Source of the DNA: UBA1140 sp964409295
Lineage (GTDB): Bacteria > Campylobacterota > Campylobacteria > Campylobacterales > Sulfurovaceae
Assembly (NCBI GenBank): GCA_964409295.1
Contig: CAYPCV010000042.1
Span: 1 to 7,119 of the forward strand
Length of the DNA stretch: 7,119 nt
Direction: 5' to 3'
Shown: positions 1 through 5,926 of the stretch, piece after piece
Layout of the letters: every line of letters begins with the position of its first letter
Numbering within the stretch: the first letter of the stretch is position 1
Translations under genes and position numbers: made by a program
The notes under the pieces: generated by a model
What the model saw: only the letters and a program-made list of their open reading frames with translations
What the model was told of the DNA's origin: nothing
Database searches by the model: none

Positions 1-1140
1 TTGAGCAGTAGAATTAGCAATCACACCAAACTTACTATCTAATGCAGAAATCTTAACCGATTTTCCTGATACTGGGTTATTTTGATTATCTACTAAATCG
101 ATTGTAATACTCTGTGTAACTTTTGGCAAATCTACAATAATATCTTCTGCATTTATTAAATGATAATCAATTGCTGACTTCTTTAATACAGTAAGAGTTA
201 TAGTTTTAGTCAGAGTAATGTCATTCTCTGTAAAAGTTAAATTTAAATCACTACTTTTTCCATCCATAGATGAAATATTAGAAGGGGTTTTATATGAAAA
301 TATTGCTTTACCACTTTCATTAGTTATAGCTGTAGAGCTACTAATAAAACCAAACTTATTATCAGGAGTTGTAACTTTAACCTCTTTATTTTCAACTCCT
401 ACACCTCTATTATCAACCAAATCAACTGAAATTATTTTATCTGTAGATTCAGTATCAATAATTAAATTTGTAGCATTAATAAAATTATAATTATTTTTAG
501 GAATTCCACGAGAAGTGCCATAAAAGTTTAAAGTTGCTACTGTATTTATTGTAACTTCATCTTCTTTAAAGCTTAAATTAACATTTACTTTCTCTTTATC
601 TATAATTAAAATATCAATCGGAGCATTATAAATAAATGTTGCTCTACCAGAAACATCTGTTTTTGTAGAAGAGTATGTAAATGAACCATATTTACTATTT
701 GGAGTACTAATTTTTATCTCTTTTGATGGAATACCTACTCCTTGACTATCTACCAAATCAACAAAAATTTTCTGTTCAATTAAAGGAGTTTCTACACTTA
801 GTTGCGTAGGATTAATTAATCTATAATCATTTTTAGAATTTATAGTAGATGGCTCTTTAAATTTTAAATTTACAAATGCATACTTATTAAAGCCTGCATG
901 ACTTAATTCTAGTTTTAAAACTAATGTTTTGTCAACTAATGCTTTTAATGATTTTGGAGAAGTAAATAAGAAAGTTGCAAAACCATTATCATCACTAAGA
1001 CTACTCATAGATGTAAGTTCTCCAAAATTTACATCATAAGCTAAAACAGATACAACCTGGCCTGAAACAATCTTCTCTTTACTATCAACTACTTGTACTC
1101 TAAATGAATATTCATAACTTGGCTTATTAATTTCTATTTC
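1..1140 (-). repeat. Four tandem Ig-like domain repeats within the lipoprotein gene
   Basis: The same protein motif recurs at 1081-1095 (QVVDS), 745-759 (DLVDS), 409-423 (DLVDN) and 85-99 (DLVDN). The periods are 336, 336 and 324 bases (112, 112 and 108 residues). Linkers between units also match: Y-(R/N/H)-(L/F)-I-N-(P/A) precedes units 2 to 4. DNA identity between units is low while the protein pattern holds, so these are old, diverged duplications. The fourth unit is cut by the window edge and more may follow. Confidence 0.8.
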
Positions 1141-1677
1141 TCTTGGAAGATTATAAAAATAGTAAGGTTCACTCACTAAAGATGTTGAACTACTATCTAT
1201 CGTTGTATTTGTTTCTACAGAACTATTATCATCTACTTTAGTTAATTCAATATTAATTTTTGAAGACTCATACTTTATAGAGTTAAGACTTCCATCTTCA
1301 AGGGAAAGTTTTGTATCTCCATTTAAATTAAAAGAGAGAGGTGTACAGCTTTCATTAAGTTTAATCTTTGCATAAACACTAACATGTTTATTTTCTGCTG
1401 TAAATTTTATTTTTTTAGGTGTTAATGTCACTTTTTCAATACTACAAGATTCTATAGAGATATTTAAGTTATCCAATGAAACATTAATATTTCCAGAGTA
1501 ATCATTTTCTAATAAAATATTTAATTCTAAGGTATTAGAGTTTGCATCTAAATTACTTTTTTCTAACACTACTGATAACTTATTTTCCACAATATTTGAG
1601 GAAACTGTCTCTCCTCCACAGGCTACTACTATTAATAATAACCAAATGGAACTAACTATTTTTAAAATATATTTCAC
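1..1677 (-). CDS. Tandem Ig-like domain lipoprotein (3' end outside window)
   Basis: Open for 559 codons from GTG at 1677 to the window edge with no stop, so the C-terminus is missing. The first 20 residues are a lipoprotein signal: a short basic start (MKYILK), a hydrophobic stretch, and lipobox V-V-A-C with Cys20. Residue +2 is Gly, so inner-membrane retention is not signalled and outer-membrane anchoring is likely. Residues 20 to about 180 are Ser/Thr/Asn-rich and not recognised. From about residue 180 at least four Ig-like domains follow. Each has a (D/Q)(L/V)VD(S/N) strand, then a G/P-x-x-x-K-x-V-x-(I/V) strand, an (F/Y)G turn and a T-(D/N)-x-S-G-x-A-x-F-x-Y type strand, as in bacterial Ig-like Big_1/invasin folds. 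It follows the barrel gene with almost no gap, so the two are surely cotranscribed. A surface adhesin or spacer role is inference. An in-frame ATG at 1683 also exists; GTG is preferred because AGGAG directly abuts that ATG but lies 6 nt from the GTG. Confidence 0.82.
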   Translation of the reverse strand, partial: MKYILKIVSSIWLLLIVVACGGETVSSNIVENKLSVVLEKSNLDANSNTLELNILLENDYSGNINVSLDNLNISIESCSIEKVTLTPKKIKFTAENKHVSVYAKIKLNESCTPLSFNLNGDTKLSLEDGSLNSIKYESSKINIELTKVDDNSSVETNTTIDSSSTSLVSEPYYFYNLPREIEINKPSYEYSFRVQVVDSKEKIVSGQVVSVLAYDVNFGELTSMSSLSDDNGFATFLFTSPKSLKALVDKTLVLKLELSHAGFNKYAFVNLKFKEPSTINSKNDYRLINPTQLSVETPLIEQKIFVDLVDSQGVGIPSKEIKISTPNSKYGSFTYSSTKTDVSGRATFIYNAPIDILIIDKEKVNVNLSFKEDEVTINTVATLNFYGTSRGIPKNNYNFINATNLIIDTESTDKIISVDLVDNRGVGVENKEVKVTTPDNKFGFISSSTAITNESGKAIFSYKTPSNISSMDGKSSDLNLTFTENDITLTKTITLTVLKKSAIDYHLINAEDIIVDLPKVTQSITIDLVDNQNNPVSGKSVKISALDSKFGVIANSTAQ

Positions 1678-1683
1678 TCTCAT

Positions 1684-1688
1684 CTCCT
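1684..1688 (-). promoter_or_regulatory. Ribosome-binding site that decides the Ig-lipoprotein start
   Basis: AGGAG on the minus strand overlaps the TAG stop of the upstream barrel gene (1687-1689). It touches the ATG at 1683 with zero spacing, which is too close for initiation. It lies 6 nt from the in-frame GTG at 1677, a normal distance. The stop/RBS overlap implies translational coupling with the barrel gene. Confidence 0.6.
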
Positions 1689-2214
1689 AATAAATATAAT
1701 TTAAACCAAGAACAAAACCATTTAGGCTTTCTACATCCTTGATACTTGTTTTTGAATATTTATACGATAAATCAAAATCAACTTCATTTAAAACATTCCA
1801 GGCTAAACCTGCTTGTCCACCATAGAGCATTCCACTAGATTCTACAGCTCCTACTTCATTGGTATAATTCATCCAACCGATATGCATTCCAAGATAAGGC
1901 TTAAAAACAATATCGTCTGTTTCATATAAACTGTTCCATACAAAATAGTCAAAAGACAATCTAGCTTGTTGATATTTCTTCTTTTTGTCTTTAAAAAAGT
2001 TTATATCAACAGTTGTTCTCCACTCTACATTTTGAGCTCCAATCTTAAAACCATACTCTATATCAGGGTTACTCTCTCTAATTCCAATAATATTATTAGA
2101 TTCAAGGGTTGTATAACCCACCTCTATGCCTAAAAATCTTTCAGAAGAAAAAGCATCTTTTGCCTCTGAGAAAGTAAATATTAGTAAAATCAATATAAAT
2201 ATTTTTCTAAACAT
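1687..2214 (-). CDS. Small outer-membrane beta-barrel protein (OmpX/OmpA-barrel type)
   Basis: 175 residues. A Sec signal peptide (MFRK, hydrophobic to about residue 16, likely cleavage near SEA-K at 18-20) leaves a mature chain of about 155 residues, the size of an eight-stranded barrel. The body shows alternating polar/hydrophobic strands rich in Gly and aromatics: FLGIEVGYTTL, YGFKIGAQN, ARLSFDYFVW, FKPYLGMHIGWMN, MLYGGQAGLAWN and a last strand ending LGLNYIY. The terminal aromatic is the usual C-terminal signal for the BAM complex. No catalytic motif is visible. AAGGA lies 7 nt before the ATG. The next gene starts within 10 bp of this stop, so barrel and Ig-lipoprotein likely act together at the cell surface (inference). 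The barrel could equally be a structural or immunity-like porin; specific function unknown. Confidence 0.75.
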   Translation of the reverse strand: MFRKIFILILLIFTFSEAKDAFSSERFLGIEVGYTTLESNNIIGIRESNPDIEYGFKIGAQNVEWRTTVDINFFKDKKKKYQQARLSFDYFVWNSLYETDDIVFKPYLGMHIGWMNYTNEVGAVESSGMLYGGQAGLAWNVLNEVDFDLSYKYSKTSIKDVESLNGFVLGLNYIY

Positions 2215-2258
2215 TAATTATCCTTTTTAATAAATATATTTAATATAAATTTAATTTT

Positions 2259-2288
2259 ACTATATTTTTAATTAATCTCTTCTAAAAG
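2259..2288 (-). promoter_or_regulatory. Possible promoter for the barrel/Ig-lipoprotein pair
   Basis: On the minus strand, TATAGT (2264-2259) is a fair -10 with a weak TTTAGA-like -35 some 16-17 bp upstream. It would give a leader of roughly 40 nt before the barrel-protein ATG. The surrounding 2215-2375 gap is extremely AT-rich, so other -10-like hexamers are present, for example TATAGA a little further upstream. Read-through from ssrA is also possible because I see no strong terminator between them. Confidence 0.3.
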
Positions 2289-2375
2289 AGTCTATAGTGT
2301 AGAGGAAGCGTTAAGAAAAATATGATTATCAAAAGTTTAAAAAGGAGTTAAATGAAATATTAGATTTTAGTAGTT

Positions 2376-2772
2376 TGGTGGAGACGTGGGGAATTGAACC
2401 CCAGTCCTAAAGTAGCTAGTGCTATGAATCTACATGCTTAGTCGATGATGTTAAATCTCGTTTTGCTTCGCACAACATCCAAAGCTACACAAAACCAGTC
2501 AAAGTTCTCACAAGGTAGCATGACTTCTACCCAGCATATCCATCAGATGTGATGCCTAAAGTGCAAAAGCACTCCCAAATTAATGGGTTCCGAGTAAGAT
2601 GGAACTCGTCGGTAAGGCAGTCCTCCGATCGCTCGGGGTAAACTTACGCTACTGCGTAAGCTGGACGGTAATCTGTATTGTTTGCAGTTATGCAATGTGA
2701 GCCGTGTAACGGAATTGCTCAGTCCGACATGCACATAACTCCGACTACTCCAGTCGAAACCAAGTCATCCCC
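2376..2772 (-). ncRNA. ssrA: Transfer-messenger RNA (tmRNA)
   Basis: One-piece tmRNA of 397 nt including the encoded CCA. The 5' end GGGGATG (from 2772) pairs over seven positions with CGTCTCC near the 3' end, with two G-U pairs, followed by discriminator A and CCA at 2378-2376. The T-arm GGGG-TTCAATT-CCCC and the 5' GGTTTCGACTGG segment are typical tmRNA signatures. A short reading frame inside encodes the degradation tag. The RNA acts with SmpB: it enters stalled ribosomes as an alanyl-tRNA mimic, then as mRNA, tagging the nascent chain for proteases and releasing the ribosome. It has its own strong promoter. Open frames across this interval are not genes. Confidence 0.97.
2644..2685 (-). 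other. tmRNA tag-peptide reading frame
   Basis: The resume codon GCA at 2685-2683 starts thirteen codons and a TAA: A-N-N-T-D-Y-R-P-A-Y-A-V-A. The NNTDY-x-PAYA core matches Helicobacter/Campylobacter-type tags as I recall them. The end is A-V-A rather than the A-K-A-A or A-L-A-A common elsewhere. The last codons and the stop lie in a potential stem (CTTACGC-x-GCGTAAG), which is usual for tmRNA. Confidence 0.9.
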
Positions 2773-2815
2773 ATAAATCTCGTAAATAATGAATATTATA
2801 TACAGAGGAATACTC

Positions 2816-2844
2816 ATTATAACAAGAATTGTTTTTTATGTCAA
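2816..2844 (-). promoter_or_regulatory. Consensus sigma-70 promoter of ssrA
   Basis: TTGACA (2844-2839), exactly 17 bp, then TATAAT (2821-2816): perfect matches at both hexamers with ideal spacing. Transcription would begin about 36 nt before the mature tmRNA 5' end, leaving a leader that RNase P would remove. A second TATAAT-like hexamer lies nearer the gene in the leader. A full -35 stands out in Campylobacterota, where many promoters rely on the -10 alone, and fits the need for abundant tmRNA. Confidence 0.88.
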
Positions 2845-2861
2845 GGTTAAAAATTGGCTTT

Positions 2862-3140
2862 TTAGGCTACATCCTCTTCTTGTTCTGTAACTAAACCCAT
2901 TGCTTTACTAATTTTATGAGTAATATCTTCAAGTTCTAAATCTTTTAACTCATCCTCTTCTTGCAACTTTTCAATCTCTTGATTTTTAGCTTGGAAAGCA
3001 TCTTTTAAAAGATTAAAATCAGACTTTAATCTTTCATTTTCTTCTTGTAATGAAAGATTTTCATCCTTTAAAAGAGTGTATTTTTCTAAGATTAATGATA
3101 TTTTTGCGTCTAAATCTTCTAAAACTGTTTTATTTCTCAT
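2862..3140 (-). CDS. Small coiled-coil protein, ZapB-like
   Basis: 92 residues, very acidic, no signal peptide or membrane segment, so cytoplasmic. Residues about 5 to 75 form a near-continuous heptad pattern (LEDLDAKISLILEKY, LKDENLSLQEENERLKSDF, AFQAKNQEIEKLQEED), so it should be a dimeric coiled coil. A short tail contains KISKAMGLV. Length and the opening LExLxAKI followed by a hydrophobic segment and LKxEN-type heptads resemble the cell-division factor ZapB (about 80 residues), which bundles with ZapA at the FtsZ ring. Coiled coils give misleading similarity, so the function is a suggestion only. It lies 44 bp after trpA on the same strand and may be read from it or from its own promoter at 3166. 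No good Shine-Dalgarno is visible before the ATG. Confidence 0.7.
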   Translation of the reverse strand: MRNKTVLEDLDAKISLILEKYTLLKDENLSLQEENERLKSDFNLLKDAFQAKNQEIEKLQEEDELKDLELEDITHKISKAMGLVTEQEEDVA

Positions 3141-3149
3141 TTTAAATTT

Positions 3150-3163
3150 TAAAGTTAACTTTA
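3150..3163. repeat. 14-bp perfect palindrome upstream of the coiled-coil gene
   Basis: TAAAGTTAACTTTA reads the same on both strands. It sits 9 bp before the coiled-coil gene start and just downstream of a possible -10, where an operator would block transcription. In DNA this AT-rich about one such palindrome per 7 kb is expected by chance, so function is unproven. Confidence 0.3.
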
Positions 3164-3165
3164 TT

Positions 3166-3174
3166 ATTCTAGCA
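3166..3174 (-). promoter_or_regulatory. Possible extended -10 promoter of the coiled-coil gene
   Basis: On the minus strand TGC-TAGAAT (3174-3166) fits the extended -10 form TGnTATAAT with one mismatch. It lies in the 44-bp gap after trpA, and the ATG follows about 25 bp downstream. No -35 match is evident. Confidence 0.35.
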
Positions 3175-3184
3175 TATTTTTTAG

Positions 3185-3925
3185 CTATTCGTTAATTTTT
3201 TCTTTAATTTCTTTAGCTAATTGTGAAATTTCTTGAATTTTTTGACTCTTATTTAGAGAATCATCCAAAAGAACATTTACAAAAGTTGAACCTACAATTA
3301 CACCATCTGCCCCTTTTACCTTCTCTTTTGCTGTTTTTTCATTCACTCCAAAACCTACATAAACAGGGGTATCGCTGTACTCTTTTATATCTGTAATAAT
3401 TGGTTGTAAATCTTCACTTTGCCCTGAACCTGTGATTCCTGCATAGGCGACCAAATAGATAAACTTTTGAGAATCTGTTACAATCTGCTTGATTCGCTCT
3501 TTACTGTCTGTAGGTGCAATAAAGTCTATTAGTGATAAGTTTGCCTCTTTCATCATTGGTTTATAAGGAAGAGCCTCTTCTAATGGTAAATCTGGAATAA
3601 TAAATCCATTTACCCCACTCTGTTTAGCTTGTTCTATAAAAAAATCCATTCCTTTATGGTAAAAAGGGTTAAAATAACCCATCCATAGTGTATCAATATG
3701 AGGAGCAATCTCTTTTGATGCACTAAAGAGGTCATCTAGCCTGAACCCACCCTGTAATGCTTTTAAATTTGCTTTTTCAATTATGGGACCATCTGCTACA
3801 GGGTCAGAAAAAGGCATACCCAACTCTAGGGTGTCTACCCCTGCTTCTGCTAAGGCTAATGCCATATCAACTGTGAACTCTAACGAAGGGTAACCTGTGG
3901 TAATATATGCAACTAAATTTTTCAA
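3185..3925 (-). CDS. trpA: Tryptophan synthase alpha subunit
   Basis: 246 residues. It cleaves indole-3-glycerol phosphate to indole and glyceraldehyde-3-phosphate, and indole is tunnelled to TrpB for tryptophan formation. The alpha-subunit signature is complete: LELGMPFSDPVADGP at 33-47 carries the catalytic pair Glu34 and Asp45 (equivalent to E. coli Glu49 and Asp60). YAGITGSG (about 160-167), VGFGV and GVIVGSTFV near the C-terminus form the phosphate-binding loops of the TIM barrel. The chain is about 20 residues shorter than E. coli TrpA, mostly the N-terminal helix before the first strand. The start is TTG: an in-frame TAA lies shortly upstream, no ATG or GTG intervenes, and a weak AAGAG lies 8 nt before. 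trpB is not upstream, since panB diverges there, and it is not in the window. Transcription likely starts from the TATAAT at 3955-3960. Confidence 0.96.
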   Translation of the reverse strand: MKNLVAYITTGYPSLEFTVDMALALAEAGVDTLELGMPFSDPVADGPIIEKANLKALQGGFRLDDLFSASKEIAPHIDTLWMGYFNPFYHKGMDFFIEQAKQSGVNGFIIPDLPLEEALPYKPMMKEANLSLIDFIAPTDSKERIKQIVTDSQKFIYLVAYAGITGSGQSEDLQPIITDIKEYSDTPVYVGFGVNEKTAKEKVKGADGVIVGSTFVNVLLDDSLNKSQKIQEISQLAKEIKEKINE

Positions 3926-3950
3926 TATAAACTCTTTTCTAAATTAATAG

Positions 3951-3959
3951 TGCTATTAT
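3951..3959 (+). promoter_or_regulatory. Possible panB promoter, extended -10
   Basis: Plus strand TGC-TATTAT is an extended -10 (TGnTATAAT) with one mismatch. It occupies the same bases as the trpA -10 on the other strand. Transcription from about 3966 would give a leader near 45 nt that includes the AAGG ribosome-binding site (3997-4000). No -35 match is visible. Other -10-like words nearer panB would leave too little leader for that site. Confidence 0.42.
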
Positions 3960-3983
3960 ACATTTTTTTGTTAAAACAGTTAA
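3955..3983 (-). promoter_or_regulatory. trpA promoter
   Basis: Minus strand: TTAACT (3983-3978), 17 bp, TATAAT (3960-3955). The -10 is perfect and the -35 matches TTGACA at four of six. The start of transcription would fall near 3948, giving a leader of roughly 20-25 nt, too short for a trp attenuator or leader peptide. Confidence 0.6.
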
Positions 3984-4010
3984 ATCATTCCATTATAAGG
4001 TAGAAAAATA

Positions 4011-4823
4011 ATGAGTATCCAAACCAAAAAAGTTGCGAAGAAAGTGACATTAACCAAAATTGCCAAAATGAAAGGTGTTGAACCAATAACTATGGTTACA
4101 GCCTATGATGCCCTATTTGCCAAGCTCTTTGATGGGGAAGTTGATATGATTTTGGTAGGAGATAGCCTAAACATGAGCTTTCTAGGGAAAGAAGACACTC
4201 TCTCTGCAACCATGAATCAGATGATTTATCATACACAAGCTGTATGTAATGGGGCATCTCTGCCTCTAATCGTTTTAGATATGCCTTTTGGTTCCTATAC
4301 TAATGAAACAGATGCTGTAAAAAATGCAACCAGAGCCTATCAAGAGACTAATGCCCAAGCTGTAAAGATAGAGGGTGGAAAAGAGCGAGCAAATATAGTA
4401 AAAGCTCTTAGTGATAACTCTATTGCTGTTTTGGGTCATATTGGACTAATGCCACAATTTGTTCGCTCAGATGGTGGCTATAAAGTACGAGGAAAAGATA
4501 AAACTGATATTGAAAACCTTGTAGAAGATGCACGGGCTTTAGAGTTAGCAGGAGCATTTGCTATTGTAGTAGAGGGGGTAAAATCTGAAGCTGCAAAAGC
4601 TATTACCGAAGCTGTTACAATTCCTACCATTGGAATTGGTGCAGGACTCGATACAGATGGTCAAGTTTTAGTATGGTCAGATATGTTTGGTTTCTTTGAA
4701 GCATTTAAACCCAAATTTGTGAAGCAGTACCTAGATGGGGCAACGATTATAAAAGAAAATTTAGAAAAATATACTTCAGAAGTCAAGAAGAGGCAATTTC
4801 CAAGTGATGAGTTTACCTATTAA
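4011..4823 (+). CDS. panB: 3-Methyl-2-oxobutanoate hydroxymethyltransferase
   Basis: 270 residues, close to the family norm (about 264 in E. coli). It transfers a hydroxymethyl group from 5,10-methylene-tetrahydrofolate to 2-oxoisovalerate, making ketopantoate, the first committed step to pantothenate and CoA. It is cytoplasmic and, from family knowledge, a decameric TIM barrel. The Mg2+ and substrate ligands are present: Asp51 in ILVGDSLNM, Asp90 in VLDMPFGSY and Glu121 in VKIEGG. The catalytic base Glu188 lies in VVEGV. GHIGLMPQ (142-149) and PTIGIGAG are further family blocks. ATG is preceded by AAGG at 10 nt. It diverges from trpA; ruvB follows after 95 bp. No panC or panD lies in the window. 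Confidence 0.97.
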   Translation: MSIQTKKVAKKVTLTKIAKMKGVEPITMVTAYDALFAKLFDGEVDMILVGDSLNMSFLGKEDTLSATMNQMIYHTQAVCNGASLPLIVLDMPFGSYTNETDAVKNATRAYQETNAQAVKIEGGKERANIVKALSDNSIAVLGHIGLMPQFVRSDGGYKVRGKDKTDIENLVEDARALELAGAFAIVVEGVKSEAAKAITEAVTIPTIGIGAGLDTDGQVLVWSDMFGFFEAFKPKFVKQYLDGATIIKENLEKYTSEVKKRQFPSDEFTY

Positions 4824-4857
4824 CAAATTAACGAATAGTATAAGTTCAAGTAAACCC

Positions 4858-4866
4858 TGTTATAAC
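4858..4866 (+). promoter_or_regulatory. Possible ruvB promoter, extended -10
   Basis: TGT-TATAAC fits the extended -10 with one mismatch and lies in the 95-bp panB-ruvB gap. The leader to the ruvB GTG would be about 46 nt. There is no recognisable -35 and no SOS-type operator that I can see. Read-through from panB is also possible because no terminator hairpin is visible. Confidence 0.4.
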
Positions 4867-4918
4867 ATAGAAAAGAGTATTATTTCATCAAGAAAAATAT
4901 TTACTTTCAGAGGTTATA

Positions 4919-5926
4919 GTGGAACGTATCGTTGATATAGAAAAATTTGATAACGAGTACATAGAAGAGGTCTCTTTGCGACCCTCTTCATGGGATGAGT
5001 ATATTGGTCAAGGACAGATAAAAAAAAATTTAAAAGTCTTTATTGAAGCCAGCAGAAAACGGGAAGAAGCTCTTGACCATATTCTCTTTTTTGGTCCTCC
5101 AGGTCTTGGAAAAACCACCATTGCCAATCTTATTGCAACTGAGATGAACGCTCAGATTAAAACTACTGCTGCTCCAATGATAGAAAAATCAGGAGATTTA
5201 GCTGCAATTTTAACCAATATTGAAGAGGGAGATATACTCTTTATAGATGAAATTCATAGAATGTCTCCAGCAATTGAAGAGATTTTATACTCTGCCATGG
5301 AAGATTTTCGCTTGGACATTATTATCGGTTCTGGCCCTGCTGCCCAAACGGTTAAAATAGAACTTCCACGATTTACCCTAATTGGTGCAACCACGCGTGC
5401 AGGAATGCTATCTCATCCTCTTCGTGAACGATTTGGAATGCATTTTCGCATGCAATTTTACTCTGCTGAAGAGTTAGGCGAAATTATTCGTTTAGCTTCT
5501 ATCAAACTTGAAAAAGTTACTAATAAAGAAGCCTCCTATGAAATAGCAAAACGAAGCCGTGGAACACCAAGGTTAGCATTACGACTTCTAAGGCGTATTC
5601 GAGATTTTGCAGAAGTTGCCAATGAAACAAAAATTCAACTCAAAACAACCAAATATGGACTTGACCAACTAGGAGTTAACGATTTAGGTTTTGATGAAGA
5701 GGATATACGACTACTAGAATTTTTAATCTCTGCCAAAGGTAAACCAATGGGTTTAAGTACCATTGCTGCTGCATTAAGTGAAGATGAAGGAACAATCGAA
5801 GATGTTTTAGAACCCTATCTTTTAGCCAATGGATACATCGAACGAACAGCTCGTGGACGCATTGCAACAGAAAAATCTTATATTCACTTTAGACTTAACT
5901 TACCAAATACGGACAGACTCTTATGA
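4919..5926 (+). CDS. ruvB: Holliday junction branch-migration ATPase RuvB
   Basis: 335 residues, full length. The hexameric AAA+ motor works with RuvA to drive branch migration of Holliday junctions that RuvC then cuts. Visible motifs in order: LRPSSWDEYIGQ near the N-terminus (20-31); Walker A GPPGLGKT (59-66); Walker B LFIDEIHR (108-114); sensor 1 TLIGATTRAGML (153-164); PLRERFG (167-173), which holds the arginine finger; sensor 2 RGTPRLALRLLRR (214-226); and a C-terminal winged helix from about 258 to 335 with IERTARGRIAT. The start is GTG at 4919, supported by AGAGG five bases upstream and by alignment with the usual family N-terminus. ruvA and ruvC are not in the window, as is common outside gammaproteobacteria. 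Its TGA overlaps the next ATG. Confidence 0.98.
   Translation: MERIVDIEKFDNEYIEEVSLRPSSWDEYIGQGQIKKNLKVFIEASRKREEALDHILFFGPPGLGKTTIANLIATEMNAQIKTTAAPMIEKSGDLAAILTNIEEGDILFIDEIHRMSPAIEEILYSAMEDFRLDIIIGSGPAAQTVKIELPRFTLIGATTRAGMLSHPLRERFGMHFRMQFYSAEELGEIIRLASIKLEKVTNKEASYEIAKRSRGTPRLALRLLRRIRDFAEVANETKIQLKTTKYGLDQLGVNDLGFDEEDIRLLEFLISAKGKPMGLSTIAAALSEDEGTIEDVLEPYLLANGYIERTARGRIATEKSYIHFRLNLPNTDRLL

Noticed and set aside
218..490. 90-codon plus-strand open frame
   Set aside because: It lies wholly antisense to the Ig-like lipoprotein gene, whose reading frame shows clear repeats. The plus-strand product is low-complexity, with no RBS or motif.
2277..2290. Hairpin CTCTT-CTAA-AAGAG downstream of ssrA, as a terminator
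   Set aside because: The stem is only five pairs and no T-run follows on the minus strand, so I do not call a terminator.
2543..2734. 63-codon minus-strand open frame
   Set aside because: It lies inside the tmRNA and its frame is not that of the tag peptide. The conserved bases are explained by tmRNA structure.
3926..4010. Riboswitch or trp attenuator between trpA and panB
   Set aside because: The trpA leader would be only about 20-25 nt and the panB leader about 45 nt. There are no Trp codon runs or terminator/antiterminator stems.
3185..4838. 14-bp inverted match AAATTAACGAATAG at the end of trpA and just after the panB stop
   Set aside because: Both copies read I-N-E-stop in frame, which is curious, but a 14-bp AT-rich match is expected about once by chance in a window of this size. 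No other homology extends from it.
5676..5867. 63-codon minus-strand open frame
   Set aside because: Antisense shadow of the ruvB winged-helix region; no RBS, and the composition is His/Leu-rich from reversed codons.
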